From Viscum album (lineage: Eukaryota; Streptophyta; Magnoliopsida; Santalales; Viscaceae): 64,000 nt of DNA. The notes under the pieces are model-generated. The model worked only from the letters and a program-made list of their open reading frames with translations, had not been told where the DNA came from and searched no databases. Below are positions 52,281 to 63,670 of the stretch, piece by piece. Position numbers and translations under genes: made by a program. How positions within the stretch are numbered: the stretch's first letter is position 1; each line of letters begins with the position of its first letter. The DNA is taken from positions 1,389,820,688 through 1,389,884,687 of the forward strand of contig OY728131.1 of NCBI GenBank assembly GCA_963277665.1. Direction: 5' to 3'.

Positions 52281-54150
52281 TAATTTATTTTTCTATATTT
52301 ATCTTTTATTAATGACTATTATGAAATATATAATGAGTGTATATTTTAATTATATAAATTATAAATTTGTGGATATTTTGTAACCGTGATCAAAATATAT
52401 GGACCAAAATTCCCAAACAAGAATATTCATAAAAAATGTAGCCAATATCACTAGAATATTTATTTTAATAATGAAATGATAACAAATATGTGATAAATGG
52501 TAAAAAGTAAATCAAATAAAGAATGATATATTGGATTATTTTTATTAAATATAAATATAATAAATATTTTTTAATTATTTAATATATTCCAATATATAGG
52601 AAGGATATCAGAGTTAAGGTAATAGATTTTCATGTTACTTTTATTTATGCGACAGAGGGTCCGTATACACAACTTATTTCTTTTGAGTGGAGTATATAAT
52701 ACCGATGAAAGTATTTTAGGATTATAATTGAAATATTTTGGGGTTATAAATATACTTATTAGTATGTTTATATTCGGGGGATTTTTTTTTCAAAAAATTC
52801 CAACATTGTTAGGTTCTTTGTTATAATCTCATTATTTATCAATGTTTTTTATGATTGCATTTCCAATGATGACATATTATAATATATCTCTCATGAAACT
52901 TCTGAATTTAAATATCCATAGTATATTTACATAAAATAAATATTTTTTCGTCATTTTTCTCACCTTACATTCTTGATAAATTTATTATATTCTACAATTG
53001 AAAATCCCATTTCTCTCTCTATATGATCGAAAGAACTTTTTCTTAAATATCCATGTTTCAAAAAAAAATAGATCTTTAATAGATTTTTAATATTATAAAA
53101 AAAATTAGATTTCATTATTAATCATTTTTTATTTTTAACAATTTTGTTCAATAGTAATATAGTTTTCATTTTCTGAATGATTTATTATTTAAAATTTTCC
53201 AAAAGATTAAAAGAAATGTTTTCTTTTAAATTATATGGTTAGAACATAATTTCCCATCATCATAACCATTCAATGAATTGAATATTATAGTAAAATTTAA
53301 ATGGTGATTTTTAGGGAAAATTTAATCTATAATGTTGTTGGTATTTTTAGATTATAAAAAAGTGATTTCAAAATCAGATGATTAATTTCTTAAAAATATT
53401 AATGCGCTTTTAATGTTATTTAAATTATTCAATACAACAACCCTTGATTTAACTAATGATTTAATCGGGATATGATCCAAGGATTACATCCATATTATTT
53501 CCTTGTGTGGTTTATATTAATGATATTATACTTATGAAAACCATTCCTTTTTATAGGTTAGGATATGCTGAATTATTTATAAAACCCATTTCTTATCATG
53601 AATTCTATTATGATTATGGTTTAATGATCATATAGACCACATATATATGATTTTAATAATGTTAGCGGTGGAAAATATATCATCCTCCAATGAATTGGGT
53701 ATATATTGATATGTCATGGGATAAATAAGACCACGATTTAGAGTGAAACCAGTTAATTATTAGACACTATTAGCTATGATAGTCATATGAATGAACCTAA
53801 ACTACTCTGATGATTTGGGGTGTGAACCAATTCCACTATTATAAACATTTAAATTATCCTTGACTATTAACTAAATGATTTTATATACTTATAAGTATGT
53901 TATAATTCAATTAATTGTATCTTTATTATTCTATAATGGTTCTTGATCATATATTACTTTATGATTTATATATTAAAACTACCATAATGTATGTCACAAC
54001 TCAATATTATAATCTAATATATGAATTTTATTGTTTTAAAATGTTAATAAAGAGTTTTAACGACTATTTATCATGTTATACGTAGTTGAGCACAGATATA
54101 TCCCTTATTTACCATTACTGAGAATCATAACTCACCCTTTATTATGATGT

Positions 54151-54974
54151 TATTCATATGTTATGATGAAATAATTATTATATGATATATCTAATAAGGT
54201 AGATTGTCATGAATATCTAAGAGGAAGATGAATTAGTATTCTAATGACCAATTTTTTAATGTTTCATTTTATTCCAATATAAATACCAATATGATTATGG
54301 TACGAATTATTTTGTTATGTTGATAATATTCATCAATATAGATAGAAAATAGATGTATGAATGGTTTAGGTATATATTATTTTCTTCAGGGAAATAATTA
54401 GTTATAATTTGGAATCTAGATTGAGATAACATTAGAGGAATAAATATAGATAAGTATAAGAATTGTTTATCATCTAAATTTTTTCCAATGATCATATTTT
54501 TCTTAGGTAAAACCTAAGGTTTCATAGATTGAAAAAGATGTGTCATGATTGAGACATCATATAAATTATTTATCATGGTTCCCCACATTGAATATTTTAT
54601 ATCATGATATGATTTTTGGATTTAGATATATGAAGGAACAATCAAGATTCATGTTAACGCTGATGAAAAATGGAATGACTATACTCATTAATAAGGCAAA
54701 TGAAATGGGAATTATAATTCAAAATTTTGGGATTGTTCCCAATATTTTTTTGAAATTTATTATTTACAACTTAGAACATAAACAATTAGTGGATGAATAA
54801 AATTACATAAGTATAGTTTTTATTGGGAGATTTGGAGGTGAAGATTATGAAGGAATTAAAATTTATCATCATATACACAGAGAATGTGGGAAATGTACTC
54901 ATGTAATGATTCAATTGAAAAAGAATATATTTGATATATAAAAAAGAAGTGTATTTAGAATTTAATTGTTGAGG
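54151..54974. other. AT-rich DNA, nothing identified
   Basis: A frame of 83 codons (54549-54800, +) is open but matches no motif I recognise. It lies where the internal region of the eroded LTR element would start, so a gag relic is conceivable but not supported. Confidence 0.4.
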
Positions 54975-55380
54975 AAAATTAAGACAACCCTGCTTTTTAT
55001 TACAACTTAAACATGCTTTATTACATAAAACATCACTTGATAGAACAAAGAAGATCGAGAGGTTTAGTGTCTTTGGGGCATAGGATCGTTAAATAAAAAC
55101 TTTAAACATGAAATAAAACATCTTTATTGAAAACTTCCTTTACATGACCACTACATTCCTTCGTACTTAGCATTGCATGGGATAACCTAAGGAGATGCAT
55201 AAGAAAATGGTGAGCTATAAAGCCCAGTAAGGGAGTACACATGGAATAACATGAGGATTACAATACATGTTAGGCAATAGGAATATCAATAGATCATAAG
55301 AGAAACATGAACATAAAGGCATGATAATGCATGATAATCATAACATGGAAATGTAGCAACACCACTTAACATTGAATTAG

Positions 55381-55495
55381 CATGAGCCAAGGCTCATTGT
55401 ACATGGAGCATGAGTAAACCCTCATTGCACTTGAAGCTAGAGTAAACCCTCATTGGACTTGAATTCATATGAGTCAACACTCATTGCACATGATG
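55381..55495 (-). repeat. 28-bp tandem repeat, four units
   Basis: The units follow CATGAGTnAACnCTCATTGC on the + strand, with starts at 55381, 55409, 55437 and 55466. Each unit contains the inverted pair ATGAG/CTCAT. Confidence 0.8.
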
Positions 55496-55516
55496 TATCA
55501 TGATACTATAATTTAC

Positions 55517-55528
55517 CCAATGCATTGG
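55517..55528. repeat. CCAATGCATTGG palindrome
   Basis: A perfect 12-bp palindrome inside CTCCAATGCATTGGGTA on the - strand, identical over 17 bases to the outer right LTR at 34704-34720. Confidence 0.7.
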
Positions 55529-56910
55529 AGCGCTATAAATGGCACACCCTTCTTAAACATTTCATTTCATGCATAAGTATGCGACATGGATCATAAAACA
55601 TGGATTCATAAAACATAATAATTTATTCCACGATAAAGGAATGTGTAATTCATACATGAAACATTATAATCAATAAGTAAATGTGCATAAAGTTGAATAC
55701 CCTTGATGGAGAAATGGGCATGGTATTCACTACACAATGATATTGGTATAGAAAATCGGTGTGATTTCGGCAGCGTAACGGTGTGACATAATAATTCATA
55801 AAAAGGATTATGAGAGAGAAAGGGGTTACTCATCATATTTAAATGTAATGGACAGTAAGGAGGTCATATAGATACATGTCCCAACAATTGAAAATGAATT
55901 TATATTCATGATACAAAAGTATTGATTGAATATAAAAGAGGAGAAAAAAATTCCTTTCGGAATTTCGGCATAGTAACGGGTATACATGGGAGGGATTTAA
56001 TTAGAGAGAAAGGGGTCTCCCATCGGTCAAACAATAAGAGGTATGTATGGGAGAGGTTCGAAACCATACCCCAACATTCACAATTTAAATTAAATGGGCA
56101 ATACAACTTAAAGAAAAATGAAAAAAATGAGAAAGGAAGAAAAAACCCTTACTTGGAAGTGTGCTTCCAAAGGCTAGAGAGAGGCTTGTGAGAGGCTTCA
56201 TGGGAGCTTGGGGCACCTTGGGAGGATTCTTGTCACGACCCCCTCCCACCAAAGATGCCCCTCCTGAGCTGGAAATGGTGAAAGGGAGATAATGACCCCC
56301 GAGTCCCGCCTCTAGTAGGCCCCGGGTTGGCGACTAGCACCAAGGGTATGAGTTTTCACAAATATGGGAGGCATTACCCTTTTTATTATTTTGGATCGGG
56401 AAATAGGACAAGTCAACCACCAAAAAGGGAAAAAAACAGTGTATATAAATAAACCCAAACCAAGCCCACATGCATGTTTAAACAATTTTTTTATAACAAG
56501 GTACAAGTACAAGGAAGCTCAAAAGTACAATGCCAAAGAAAACAAGAGAACAACAAATGCAACAACTCCAACTGCCCGACTAGTAGGGTCCCGCACGGCC
56601 CTGGTAGTCCTCCTGGAAACCTGAAAGCAGTTTTATATACGTAGGGTGAGCATACAAGTACACTCAGTAGGGAAAAACCAAGACTCTCGTGCACAAGTGG
56701 GGGAACGTACTAAAGTCCCGTGAGAAAGAGTAAACCAAACACCTAACAAGGCAAACTATCCATCCCATACCTCACCAAGGCTCACTCCCCAAGTAACGCA
56801 AGTCAAGTAATATATATATAAGAGCACATCGATGTTTGGGTACCCCGCGCCACTTTCCCACTGGTTATTGAGACATCCTACGCATCGGACCAATCCCGCC
56901 ATTCTCACCG

Positions 56911-57060
56911 CAGTCCCACTGCCGCACCCGCCCGCACACACCTGGGCCACAACCACACGCAGTCCCACTGCCGAATCCCGCCCGCACACACCTGGGCCAC
57001 AACCAAATGCAGTCCCACTGCCGAATCCCGCCCGCACACACCTGGGCCACAACTGTCACA
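56911..57060 (-). repeat. 49-50-bp tandem repeat, three good units plus decayed ones
   Basis: Three near-identical units start at 56911, 56960 and 57010 with CAGTCCCACTGCCG and contain GCACACACCTGGGCCACAAC. Shorter related pieces (GCCCGAAGACACnTGGGC type) continue to about 57290. Confidence 0.85.
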
Positions 57061-58429
57061 TGTAACCATGCCTGCAAACACCTAGGCCAGAACAACCACT
57101 GCCACGCCTGAAGACACCTGGCTAAAGGATCCACTGCCACGCCCGAAGACACATGGGCCTCATCCCGAAGACACTTGGGAAACCACCTGTCGCACACACA
57201 TGGCCAACCACCACAACACCCCGCCCGATGGTTCTTGGGCTAATAATGGACTTCAGGCCATCACAGCCTGCCCGAAGATTATTGGGCTATCCGGGAATGG
57301 GAGTAGAAAAGGAGCTAATAACCAGCCACTAAGGATAGTGATGGGAAAAACACCCTCCCCCCATAAATGGGGTTGTTCGGCACTGAGTGCTCAACTTGGG
57401 TGGGGCGCGAATAAGAAACACAAAGCTACAAGTATAGATATAGGTAACAAACACTCACCCAAAGCTTAGGTTTTCCTAGCCAACCTACAGAACACAACAC
57501 CACTGCACCCAAGTCACAGTTCACGACCCTTGCCCACAAAAACCATTTTTCCCATTCTTGTTTCACGTTCAGTTAAAATGTTCAAATGATTTTAAGCACT
57601 ACTGGGCAACTACCATAAGCATAACCATGGAAAGTGTCAAAAGCAAGGATCAACCAAAACACTCACACCCGGTTTTGTTAACAGAGGATCTCTCCCCAAT
57701 TTGCGATATCAACAAGTAACCACTCGGATTTAAAACTCACAACCACCGAATCCATACCAACAAGAGATCCCATCCCCAAATTCACACAACCACGGAGAGT
57801 ATAAAAGAACAGGGGATCCCATCCCCTCCCACATTTCCATCAATCGGCCCGAAAGGAAAACAACCAACCACCACTACCAACACAGTCAGGGATTTTCATA
57901 TTTGAACGACATAACACGATCCATGATTTCCAAATCCGTGTGTTCTAACCGGGAATTATCACAGAAGGGTGGATCCTGGTGCTTTCAATTATTCAGCCGG
58001 ATGTACGTGATTAACCAATTTCACAGCAGGAGTTCACAAATTCAGCAACCCATTTAAAACATCAGGAGGGGATTCATCGGTGCACATACAACGACCACCA
58101 ACAGCCTCAATTTTCAGAAACATAAACCAGTACAACAAAAGGAAAGATCACAGGATAAAGCATAACAACGATCATAACCCCTTCCCCTTCTTTCTTTAGA
58201 ACTCCATTTATTATCTTCATTTAGGTTTGGTTCAACCCATTCCATAAGGACAAGAATAACGCCCGCCCCGCATGATACACAGAAGTGAGAGACGAAAGAA
58301 ATTCCCTACTTGTTGATAGATGATCGACGTTTAGGTCGGGGGCGCAGAACTTTACGGATAACGACGCGGCGGTCCCGATGCACCCGAAGAGCCACGATCG
58401 AAGAAGGGGGAAGCCACGTCCTAACCCTT

Positions 58430-58437
58430 ATTTTATA
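58430..58437 (-). promoter_or_regulatory. LTR TATA box, younger element
   Basis: TATAAAAT on the - strand lies about 375 bp into the LTR with a GC-rich surround, a plausible Pol II core promoter. Confidence 0.5.
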
Positions 58438-58695
58438 AGAGCTGGGGACGGTTGAGATGAAAACGCAAAACCGCGTAAGATGAGGGAGTCGTGGGTTGAC
58501 CACGTGGTTTGACTCATCATTAAAGGCGCTGGGTGGTTTAAAACGACCCATGAATTAATGAAGCATTTAATTAAAACCTTTGTGCGCGTTTCGGATTTCC
58601 AAGATATTTTTAACAAGGTAGAATAGGGTTTAAAACCCTATTTGCGAAAAAGGAGCGTTACTGGAACAACTTGGCAAGGCCGGGCGACGTCGGCC

Positions 58696-58747
58696 GGTCT
58701 CACCGATCGGTATCACCGATCGGTCTCACCGATCGGTCTCACCTATC
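58696..58747 (-). repeat. 13-bp direct repeat with CCGATCGG palindromes
   Basis: Four units GGTCTCACCGATC (one with TAT, one with CTATC) run from 58696. Adjacent units create the palindrome ACCGATCGGT. The position early in the LTR, upstream of the TATA box, suits an enhancer-like cluster. Confidence 0.7.
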
Positions 58748-58810
58748 GGCACCCTTTAAGGATCCGGATTTTGGAAAAGGAAGGGACCAAGGGGGGTCTG
58801 GGTCATCACA

Positions 58811-59208
58811 TCAGATACCTCTTAAACAATTCTCGTCCCCGAGAATCAAAACCAACCAGAAGGAAAGAGAGAATCTGAACAACCATCTTCGAAGATACCT
58901 CTTAGGAGTGGACCCCCGCTAATTGAAAACACTCCCCTGTCAAGAACCAAGAAACATACCACGCCAAACCGCCCGGTCATGTGGGTTTGGGGAGTTACCC
59001 TCCCCCATGTCAAGATATTATCCGCTTTGGGCGGCACTGACTCGCCCGCACGGGTTTAATCGCATCCACCTTAATGTGTCTTGATTAGGGGTCGGGTTCC
59101 CCCTTCCCATTAGCCGGGGCTTTCCACACATAACAGAGGGAAGAGAATAGTACATTTCACAGCCAAAAGTCGAACGTTCTGTCACAACAGGCACCAAAGG
59201 TTCAATGC
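58811..59208 (-). other. Non-coding region between pol stop and 3' LTR, with weak polypurine tract
   Basis: After the polyprotein stop there are about 400 bp without a frame. Immediately before the LTR the - strand reads GGGGACGAGAATTGTTTAAG then AGGTATCTGA. This has the shape of the Tekay polypurine region (GGACGAnATT...AAGnGG) but is pyrimidine-contaminated. The phrase AAGAGGTATCT occurs twice, here and at 58893-58903. Confidence 0.55.
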
Positions 59209-60657
59209 TCAGAACAACTCGGGGTATTGGGAACGCATCTGTGCTTCCCTCTCCCATGTACTCTCTTCGAGGCCGCCATGTCTCCACAACACACGAACCA
59301 AGCCGATGGTTCGTCCACGGAGCACTTTCTCCTTGCGATCCTCGATTCTGACTGGCCGTTCCTCGAAGGTCGCGTCTCCTCCCACATCTAGCTCTCCCCA
59401 GTTGATGACATGAGAGTCATCATGTAAGTACTGACGAAGCTGGGAGACATGGAAGACGTCATGGACCCTCTCCAACTGAGGTGGTAGGGCCAGCTGATAT
59501 GCTACCTCGCCAACTCGCCTCAGCACCTCGAAAGGTCCGATGAACCTAGGGGAGAGCTTACTCCCCTTTCCGAACCTCCGCTGCCCCCGTCGAGGGGAAA
59601 CCTTCAAAAACACATGATCTCCCACCTCGAACATCAGGGGCCTCCTCCGACGATCAGCATAAGATTTCTGCCAATACTGAGCTGCTTTCATCCTCTCCTG
59701 CACTAGCTGGACTTTCTCCGTGGTGCCCTGCACTACTTCTGGTCCAAGAGTACCGGTCTCACCAACCTCTGCCCAAGATAAGGGTGAACGACATGGTATC
59801 CCATACAAATCCTCAAAAGGATCCATGCCGATAGTAGAGTGAAAACTGTTGTTGTATGCAAACTCTACTAAAGGCAAGTGTCGTACCCATGATCCTCCGA
59901 AATCCAGAACACATGCTCGCAGCATGTCCTCCAATGTCTGGATAGTCCGCTCTGTCTGTCCATCAGTCTGAGGGTGAAAAGCAGTGCTAAGGCATAGATG
60001 GGTGCCAAAAGCATGTTGTAACCCCTTCCAGACTCGTGAGGTGAACCGAGTGTCCCGATCTGAGACGATAGTCTTCGGAACTCCATGAAAACGCACCACC
60101 TCATCCACGTACCTCTGTGCTAAGGTACTCATGGGTCCTGACTCCTTCATAGCCAAGAAGTGAGCAGATTTTGTCAATCGATCCACCACTACCCAGATAG
60201 AATCATGCCCACCCTGAGCTCTGGGTAGTCCCGTGACGAAGTCCATCGAGACGTCGTCCCACTTCCACTCGGGAACATCTAGAGGATGCAACAAACCACC
60301 AGGAACACGGTGTTCAGCCTTCACCTGCTGACACACAAGGCATTTAGCCACGAACTCTGCCACTGCCCGTTTCACCCCGGGCCACCAAAACTGTCCCCTC
60401 AGGCCTTGGTACATTTTCGAAACACTTGGATGTACTATCAAGGATGAGCTATGGAACTCACGAAGGATTTCATCACGCATCACCTCTGGGACAAACAACC
60501 TCCCATGAAAGAGCATCTGGTGTCTCCTGTCCTCCGACCATCCTTCCGGAGCGTTCCCCTGGTCGACACGATCCCTCAACACTTCCACCTCAGGATCTCC
60601 CCACTGAGACTCTTCCACTTGCTGCAACAAAGAGGACTGTACCGTCATCTGAAACAA
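59209..60657 (-). CDS. Integrase with C-terminal chromodomain (Tekay type), intact domain
   Basis: This 482-residue open piece is the C-terminal part of pol, which inserts the element cDNA. The zinc-binding HHCC site is H69, H76, C106, C109. The catalytic triad is D139, D200 and E236, with the D-x60-D and D35E spacing of retroelement integrases. A GPF motif is at 374-376. Residues about 434-482 form the chromodomain-like end, closing EESTWEREAQMRSQYPELF. This layout assigns the element to the Tekay/Del chromoviruses, whose chromodomain is thought to favour heterochromatic targets. The piece is cut from upstream pol by a stop at 60673-60675, so the listed start is just the first usable Met after that stop; in the normal polyprotein it would be read through. 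The core shows no lesion, and it is one of the best preserved parts of the element. Confidence 0.9.
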   Translation of the reverse strand: MFQMTVQSSLLQQVEESQWGDPEVEVLRDRVDQGNAPEGWSEDRRHQMLFHGRLFVPEVMRDEILREFHSSSLIVHPSVSKMYQGLRGQFWWPGVKRAVAEFVAKCLVCQQVKAEHRVPGGLLHPLDVPEWKWDDVSMDFVTGLPRAQGGHDSIWVVVDRLTKSAHFLAMKESGPMSTLAQRYVDEVVRFHGVPKTIVSDRDTRFTSRVWKGLQHAFGTHLCLSTAFHPQTDGQTERTIQTLEDMLRACVLDFGGSWVRHLPLVEFAYNNSFHSTIGMDPFEDLYGIPCRSPLSWAEVGETGTLGPEVVQGTTEKVQLVQERMKAAQYWQKSYADRRRRPLMFEVGDHVFLKVSPRRGQRRFGKGSKLSPRFIGPFEVLRRVGEVAYQLALPPQLERVHDVFHVSQLRQYLHDDSHVINWGELDVGGDATFEERPVRIEDRKEKVLRGRTIGLVRVLWRHGGLEESTWEREAQMRSQYPELF

Positions 60658-60672
60658 GCAACCTCTAGTACC

Positions 60673-61473
60673 TTACACCCTTGCATCCAAGTGCAAGGAA
60701 GACAACTCCCCCATCACCTTCCAAGCATCAGCAGATTCCCAAACCACCTCATGATGCGGCTTCCTACTCAGGGAATCAGCCGCAACGTTTCCCTTACCTT
60801 TAGTGTATGAGATCTCAAAGTCGTAGTCCTGGAGAAACTCGACCCACCTCCGCTGTCGCAAGTTCGAGTCACGCTGGGAGAAGATATAGCACAAGCTCTT
60901 GTGATCGGTGAAGACCACAAAGCGCTCCCCAAAGAGGTAATGTCTCCACAGCTTCAATGCGAACACTACCGCTGCAAGCTCCAAGTCATGGCTGGCATAG
61001 TTCCGCTCATGGGGGCGTAACTGCCTGGACCCATAAGAGATCACCCCTTGTCGCTGCATCAATACGCACCCCAGGCCCTGTCCTGAAGCATCACAGAATA
61101 CCTCATAGGCCATCCCTTCTTCTGGTAATCTCAACACTGGGGCACTAACCAGTTTTTCTTTTAGGTAGCTGAAGGATGACTCACATTGCTCGCTCCACAT
61201 GAAAACCTGGTCCTTCTTGGTCAAAGCCGTCAAAGGGGCTGCTACCCGGGAGAAGTTGGGTACGAACCTCCGGTAGTAGCCTGCCAGTCCGAGGAAACTC
61301 CGAACTTCCACCACATTCTTGAGTGCTGCCCAAGAAACAATTGCCTCAACCTTTGATGGGTCGACTGCTACTCCCTGCTCAGACACTACATGTTCGAGGA
61401 AGTGCACTTCTCGTGCCCAGAACTTGCACTTTGACAACTTCCCATAGAGCTGGTGCTGTCGGAGGACCTCCAA
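60673..61473 (-). pseudogene. RT connection and RNase H domain of pol, open but cut off
   Basis: This 266-residue open piece has the same frame as the RT upstream and the integrase downstream, separated from them only by stops at 61501-61503 and 60673-60675. Residues 1-90 form the RT thumb/connection with [19 protein letters not shown]. The RNase H core follows with D128 (CDASG), E165 (DLELAAV), D190 (TDHKSL) and D233 (AADSLSR), the four acidic residues needed for catalysis. It would remove the RNA template during cDNA synthesis. It is a fragment of one polyprotein, not an independent gene. Confidence 0.85.
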
Positions 61474-61500
61474 AACTGTCCTGAGGTTATCTGCATGGTC

Positions 61501-62037
61501 CTATTCTGACTTTGAATAGATCAGGATATCGTCGATGAAGACCACCACAAACTGATCCAGGTACTCCCGAAAGATGGAGTTCATAAGCCCCATGAACACG
61601 GCCGGGGTGTTCGTAACACCAAAGGGCATGACCACGAACTCGAAGTGCCCATACCTGCACCTGAACGCCGTCTTCGGGACGTCGCTATCCTTCACCCTCA
61701 GCTGGTGGTACACGGATCGCAGGTCGATCTTCGAGAACCATCTTGCCCCCATCAGCTGGTCGAAAAGATCATCTATCCTCGGAAGAGGGTAGCAGTTCTT
61801 GATCGTCACCTGATTCAGCCTCATGTAGTCGATGCACAACCTGAGGCCACCATCCGCCTTCCTTGCGAACAAGACCGGAGCACCCCACGGTGACACACTT
61901 GGACGAACATAACCCCTCTTCATCAGATCGTCGATCTGTATCCGCAACTCCCGTAGCTTCGAAGGTGCCATCCAGTAAGGAGCCATCAAGATTGGTCGAG
62001 AGCCGGGCTGCAGGTCTATCCCGAACTCGATATCACG
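61501..62037 (-). pseudogene. Reverse transcriptase of the younger element, cut by stops
   Basis: The Ty3/gypsy RT is readable without a frameshift from the stop at 62038 to the TAG at 61501. Landmarks are [71 protein letters not shown] and the intact active site [11 protein letters not shown]. It copies genomic RNA into cDNA. The reading begins without an ATG because it is internal to the polyprotein. Active-site Asp residues are preserved, in contrast to the inner element at 21749 where one is lost. Confidence 0.88.
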
Positions 62038-62566
62038 TCAAGGGGGTAGAGTCGTCACCTCCTCAGGAAATACGTCCATAAACTCAAGAACGATCTCTGG
62101 TACTTCCACCATTTCCACATCTACTGATTCTATCGTCAGTTCGGTCAACAAGGAGAGGAGAGGTTCCTCCCTCCTGTTTCCCTTCGGACAGCTCCGCTCG
62201 CCGGTGAAGGTAACACGCTGGCCATCCAAACCTGATAACACCACCCTTCTTTGGAAACAGTCGATGACGGCCCACACAGAAAATAGCCAGTCGATGCCTA
62301 GGATGACATCGTACGGACGAATCTTGTAGCAGAAGGAGATCCTTAACCGACTGATGTGGCCCCAACATCAGTCTACATCCCCGACAAACGAACAGCAAGT
62401 CGGTCTGACCTCCAACTGGTGTGCTAAACACCAGGGGCACTGGAAGTCTCTCGGCATCTAGACCTAAGGCACGGGCTAGACTGGGTGCAACAATGGAGTG
62501 CGAAGCTCCGGTATCAAACAAGGCATAAGCAAGAGTGTTAAACACACTGATCGTACCTCGAACAAC
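62038..62566 (-). pseudogene. Aspartic protease, frameshifted
   Basis: The first half (62545 down to about 62340) reads YALFDTGASHSIVAPSLARA with the active-site Asp-Thr-Gly, in the gag frame. After a frameshift between about 62340 and 62280 the other frame continues YDVILGIDWL and VWAVIDC, the closing protease motif. It then runs through a linker with VLEFMDVFPEEV to a TGA at 62038-62040. Protease and gag share one frame, as usual in Tekay elements; the frame change within protease is a lesion, not programmed frameshifting. Confidence 0.82.
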
Positions 62567-63670
62567 CTACGGCCCTGCTGGAACTGTTGCTTCTGCGGCG
62601 TGTAGCTGTCCACGCCCAGCTCCCCTGCCCCTCGGTTGTCGGCCACCTCCCCGACCACGCCCTGGTCGAGGTCCCTGGGGAGCGCCCTGAGGTCGGCCTC
62701 CTCCTCCAACGTCTGCCTGCGGAGGAGCGGGAGCTCGCTGTCCCTGCTGCTGCTGCTGGAAGGGTCTGGCTGGAAACTGTTGCTGCGGCGGATCCTGGGG
62801 ATGACCGCCACTGCTGTACCATACCGGATCGGGGCACTGACTTCGGAGGTGTCCAGGGCTTCCGCAGATGTAGCACCGTGGTCCCGATCCTAAAGGGAAA
62901 GAACGTGGGCCAGGGGATCAAAACTGCAACTGCTGCGGTCTGCTCCCTGCGGGTCGGAACCTGGAGGGTCCCGATGCTGGAGGCCTGGTGCTGACGGCCT
63001 TCCCCTTCGATGGTCCCAGCTGGATCCCTTCTCGTGACAGTCCGCCCAGAGCATGCATCCTTTCCACCACTTTGGCCTTCTTCTGGACCTCTAAGTATGT
63101 CGGAAGGGTAAAGGGGGTAACAGCATACTGGAGGGAGGGTCGGAGCGCCTCCTCCAAACGTCTTGCCCGAGACTCCTCATCGGGGAAGAGGTCCGGAGCG
63201 AAACGCAGGAGGTCCTTGAACTTGATTCCAAGTTCCCTCACGGACATGCTCCCCTGCTGGAGGGAAAGTAGCTCCTGCCTCTTCTCCGCCTTCATTGTCG
63301 AGGAGAGGAACTCCGCCCGGAACTCCTTCTCGAAGTCCGCCCAAGCAACCTCATAATATTTCCTACTCCCGAGGTGAAGCATCCACCACTGACGTGCCGC
63401 TCCTCGCATCTGGCTAACAGCCAGAGGAACCCATTACTCGGTCGGGGCCCGAATCAGGCCGAAGGCTATGACTAACTCCTCTAGCCAGCCTTCCGTCTTC
63501 ATATCGGAGGTGCTGCCCTCATACTTCTCGAGGGCCTATCGCTGGAAGGCTCGAAGTGTCTTCTGCCACTGGTCATCCTCTTCCTCTCGACCAGCTCTCT
63601 GCCGATTGGCCAAGCCAGTCTCAGGGGCCTCAATCGCCTGTACCACACGTGGTCGCCTTCCAGGTGCCAT
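62567..63670 (-). pseudogene. gag of the younger element, three in-frame stops plus a stop before protease
   Basis: The start ATG at 63670 opens MAPGRRPRVVQAIEAPE and keeps one frame into protease. It contains a Retrotrans_gag core (GAARQWWMLHLG, WADFEKEFRAEFLS, LSLQQGSMSVRELGIKF, RFAPDLFPDEESRARR) and a CCHC knuckle CYICGSPGHLRSQC near 62870, then a Gln/Pro/Gly-rich linker. In-frame stops are TAG 63536-63538, TAA 63434-63436 and TGA 62918-62920, with TAG 62567-62569 before protease. The 62918-63409 part, holding most of the gag core, is open. Gag would form the particle that packages the element RNA. Confidence 0.85.

Larger units (their letters stand above)
51520..54150 (+). repeat. Eroded relative of the long LTR
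   Basis: Landmarks of the 12-35 kb LTRs appear here in the same order on the + strand: ATTATAAAAATAC (TATA box) near 51529, TGCGTACGTACGACTTACTG at 51881, a box resembling TGGACTACCAC near 52078, CCAATGAATTGG with GGGTAT after it at 53687, and TTACTGAGAATCATAACTCA near 54115, matching the CTGAGC...GCTCAT block near 34994. The sequence between them has drifted beyond easy alignment. A second diverged GTAC motif at 52241 suggests internal duplication. The ends are not defined. Confidence 0.45.
54975..56230 (-). repeat. Fragment of a - strand Ty3/gypsy-like LTR
   Basis: On the - strand the stretch reads like mid and late LTR: GCACACTTCCAAGTAAGGG near 56150, a palindrome CCAATGCATTGG at 55517, a 28-bp tandem array, then CTTACTGGGCTTTATAGCTC near 55215 and T-rich DNA toward 54990. 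The corresponding LTR start is not present. The GC-rich element beginning at 56231 cuts it off, so the rest is expected beyond 64000. Confidence 0.55.
56231..58810 (-). repeat. 3' LTR of the younger Tekay element
   Basis: On the - strand it starts TGTGATGACCCAGACC at 58810 and ends GGGTCGTGACA at 56231, a normal TG...CA LTR of 2580 bp. It has a TATA box, a 13-bp repeat cluster near the start and a 49-50-bp array further on. It has no long open frame of its own. Its partner lies outside the window. Confidence 0.75.

Noticed and set aside
54549..54800. 83-codon + strand frame
   Set aside because: No recognisable domain; its location after an eroded LTR is suggestive but not enough.
59018..59387. 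Short - strand frames next to the integrase end
   Set aside because: They are other-frame readings of the integrase C-terminus and of the non-coding stretch before the LTR.
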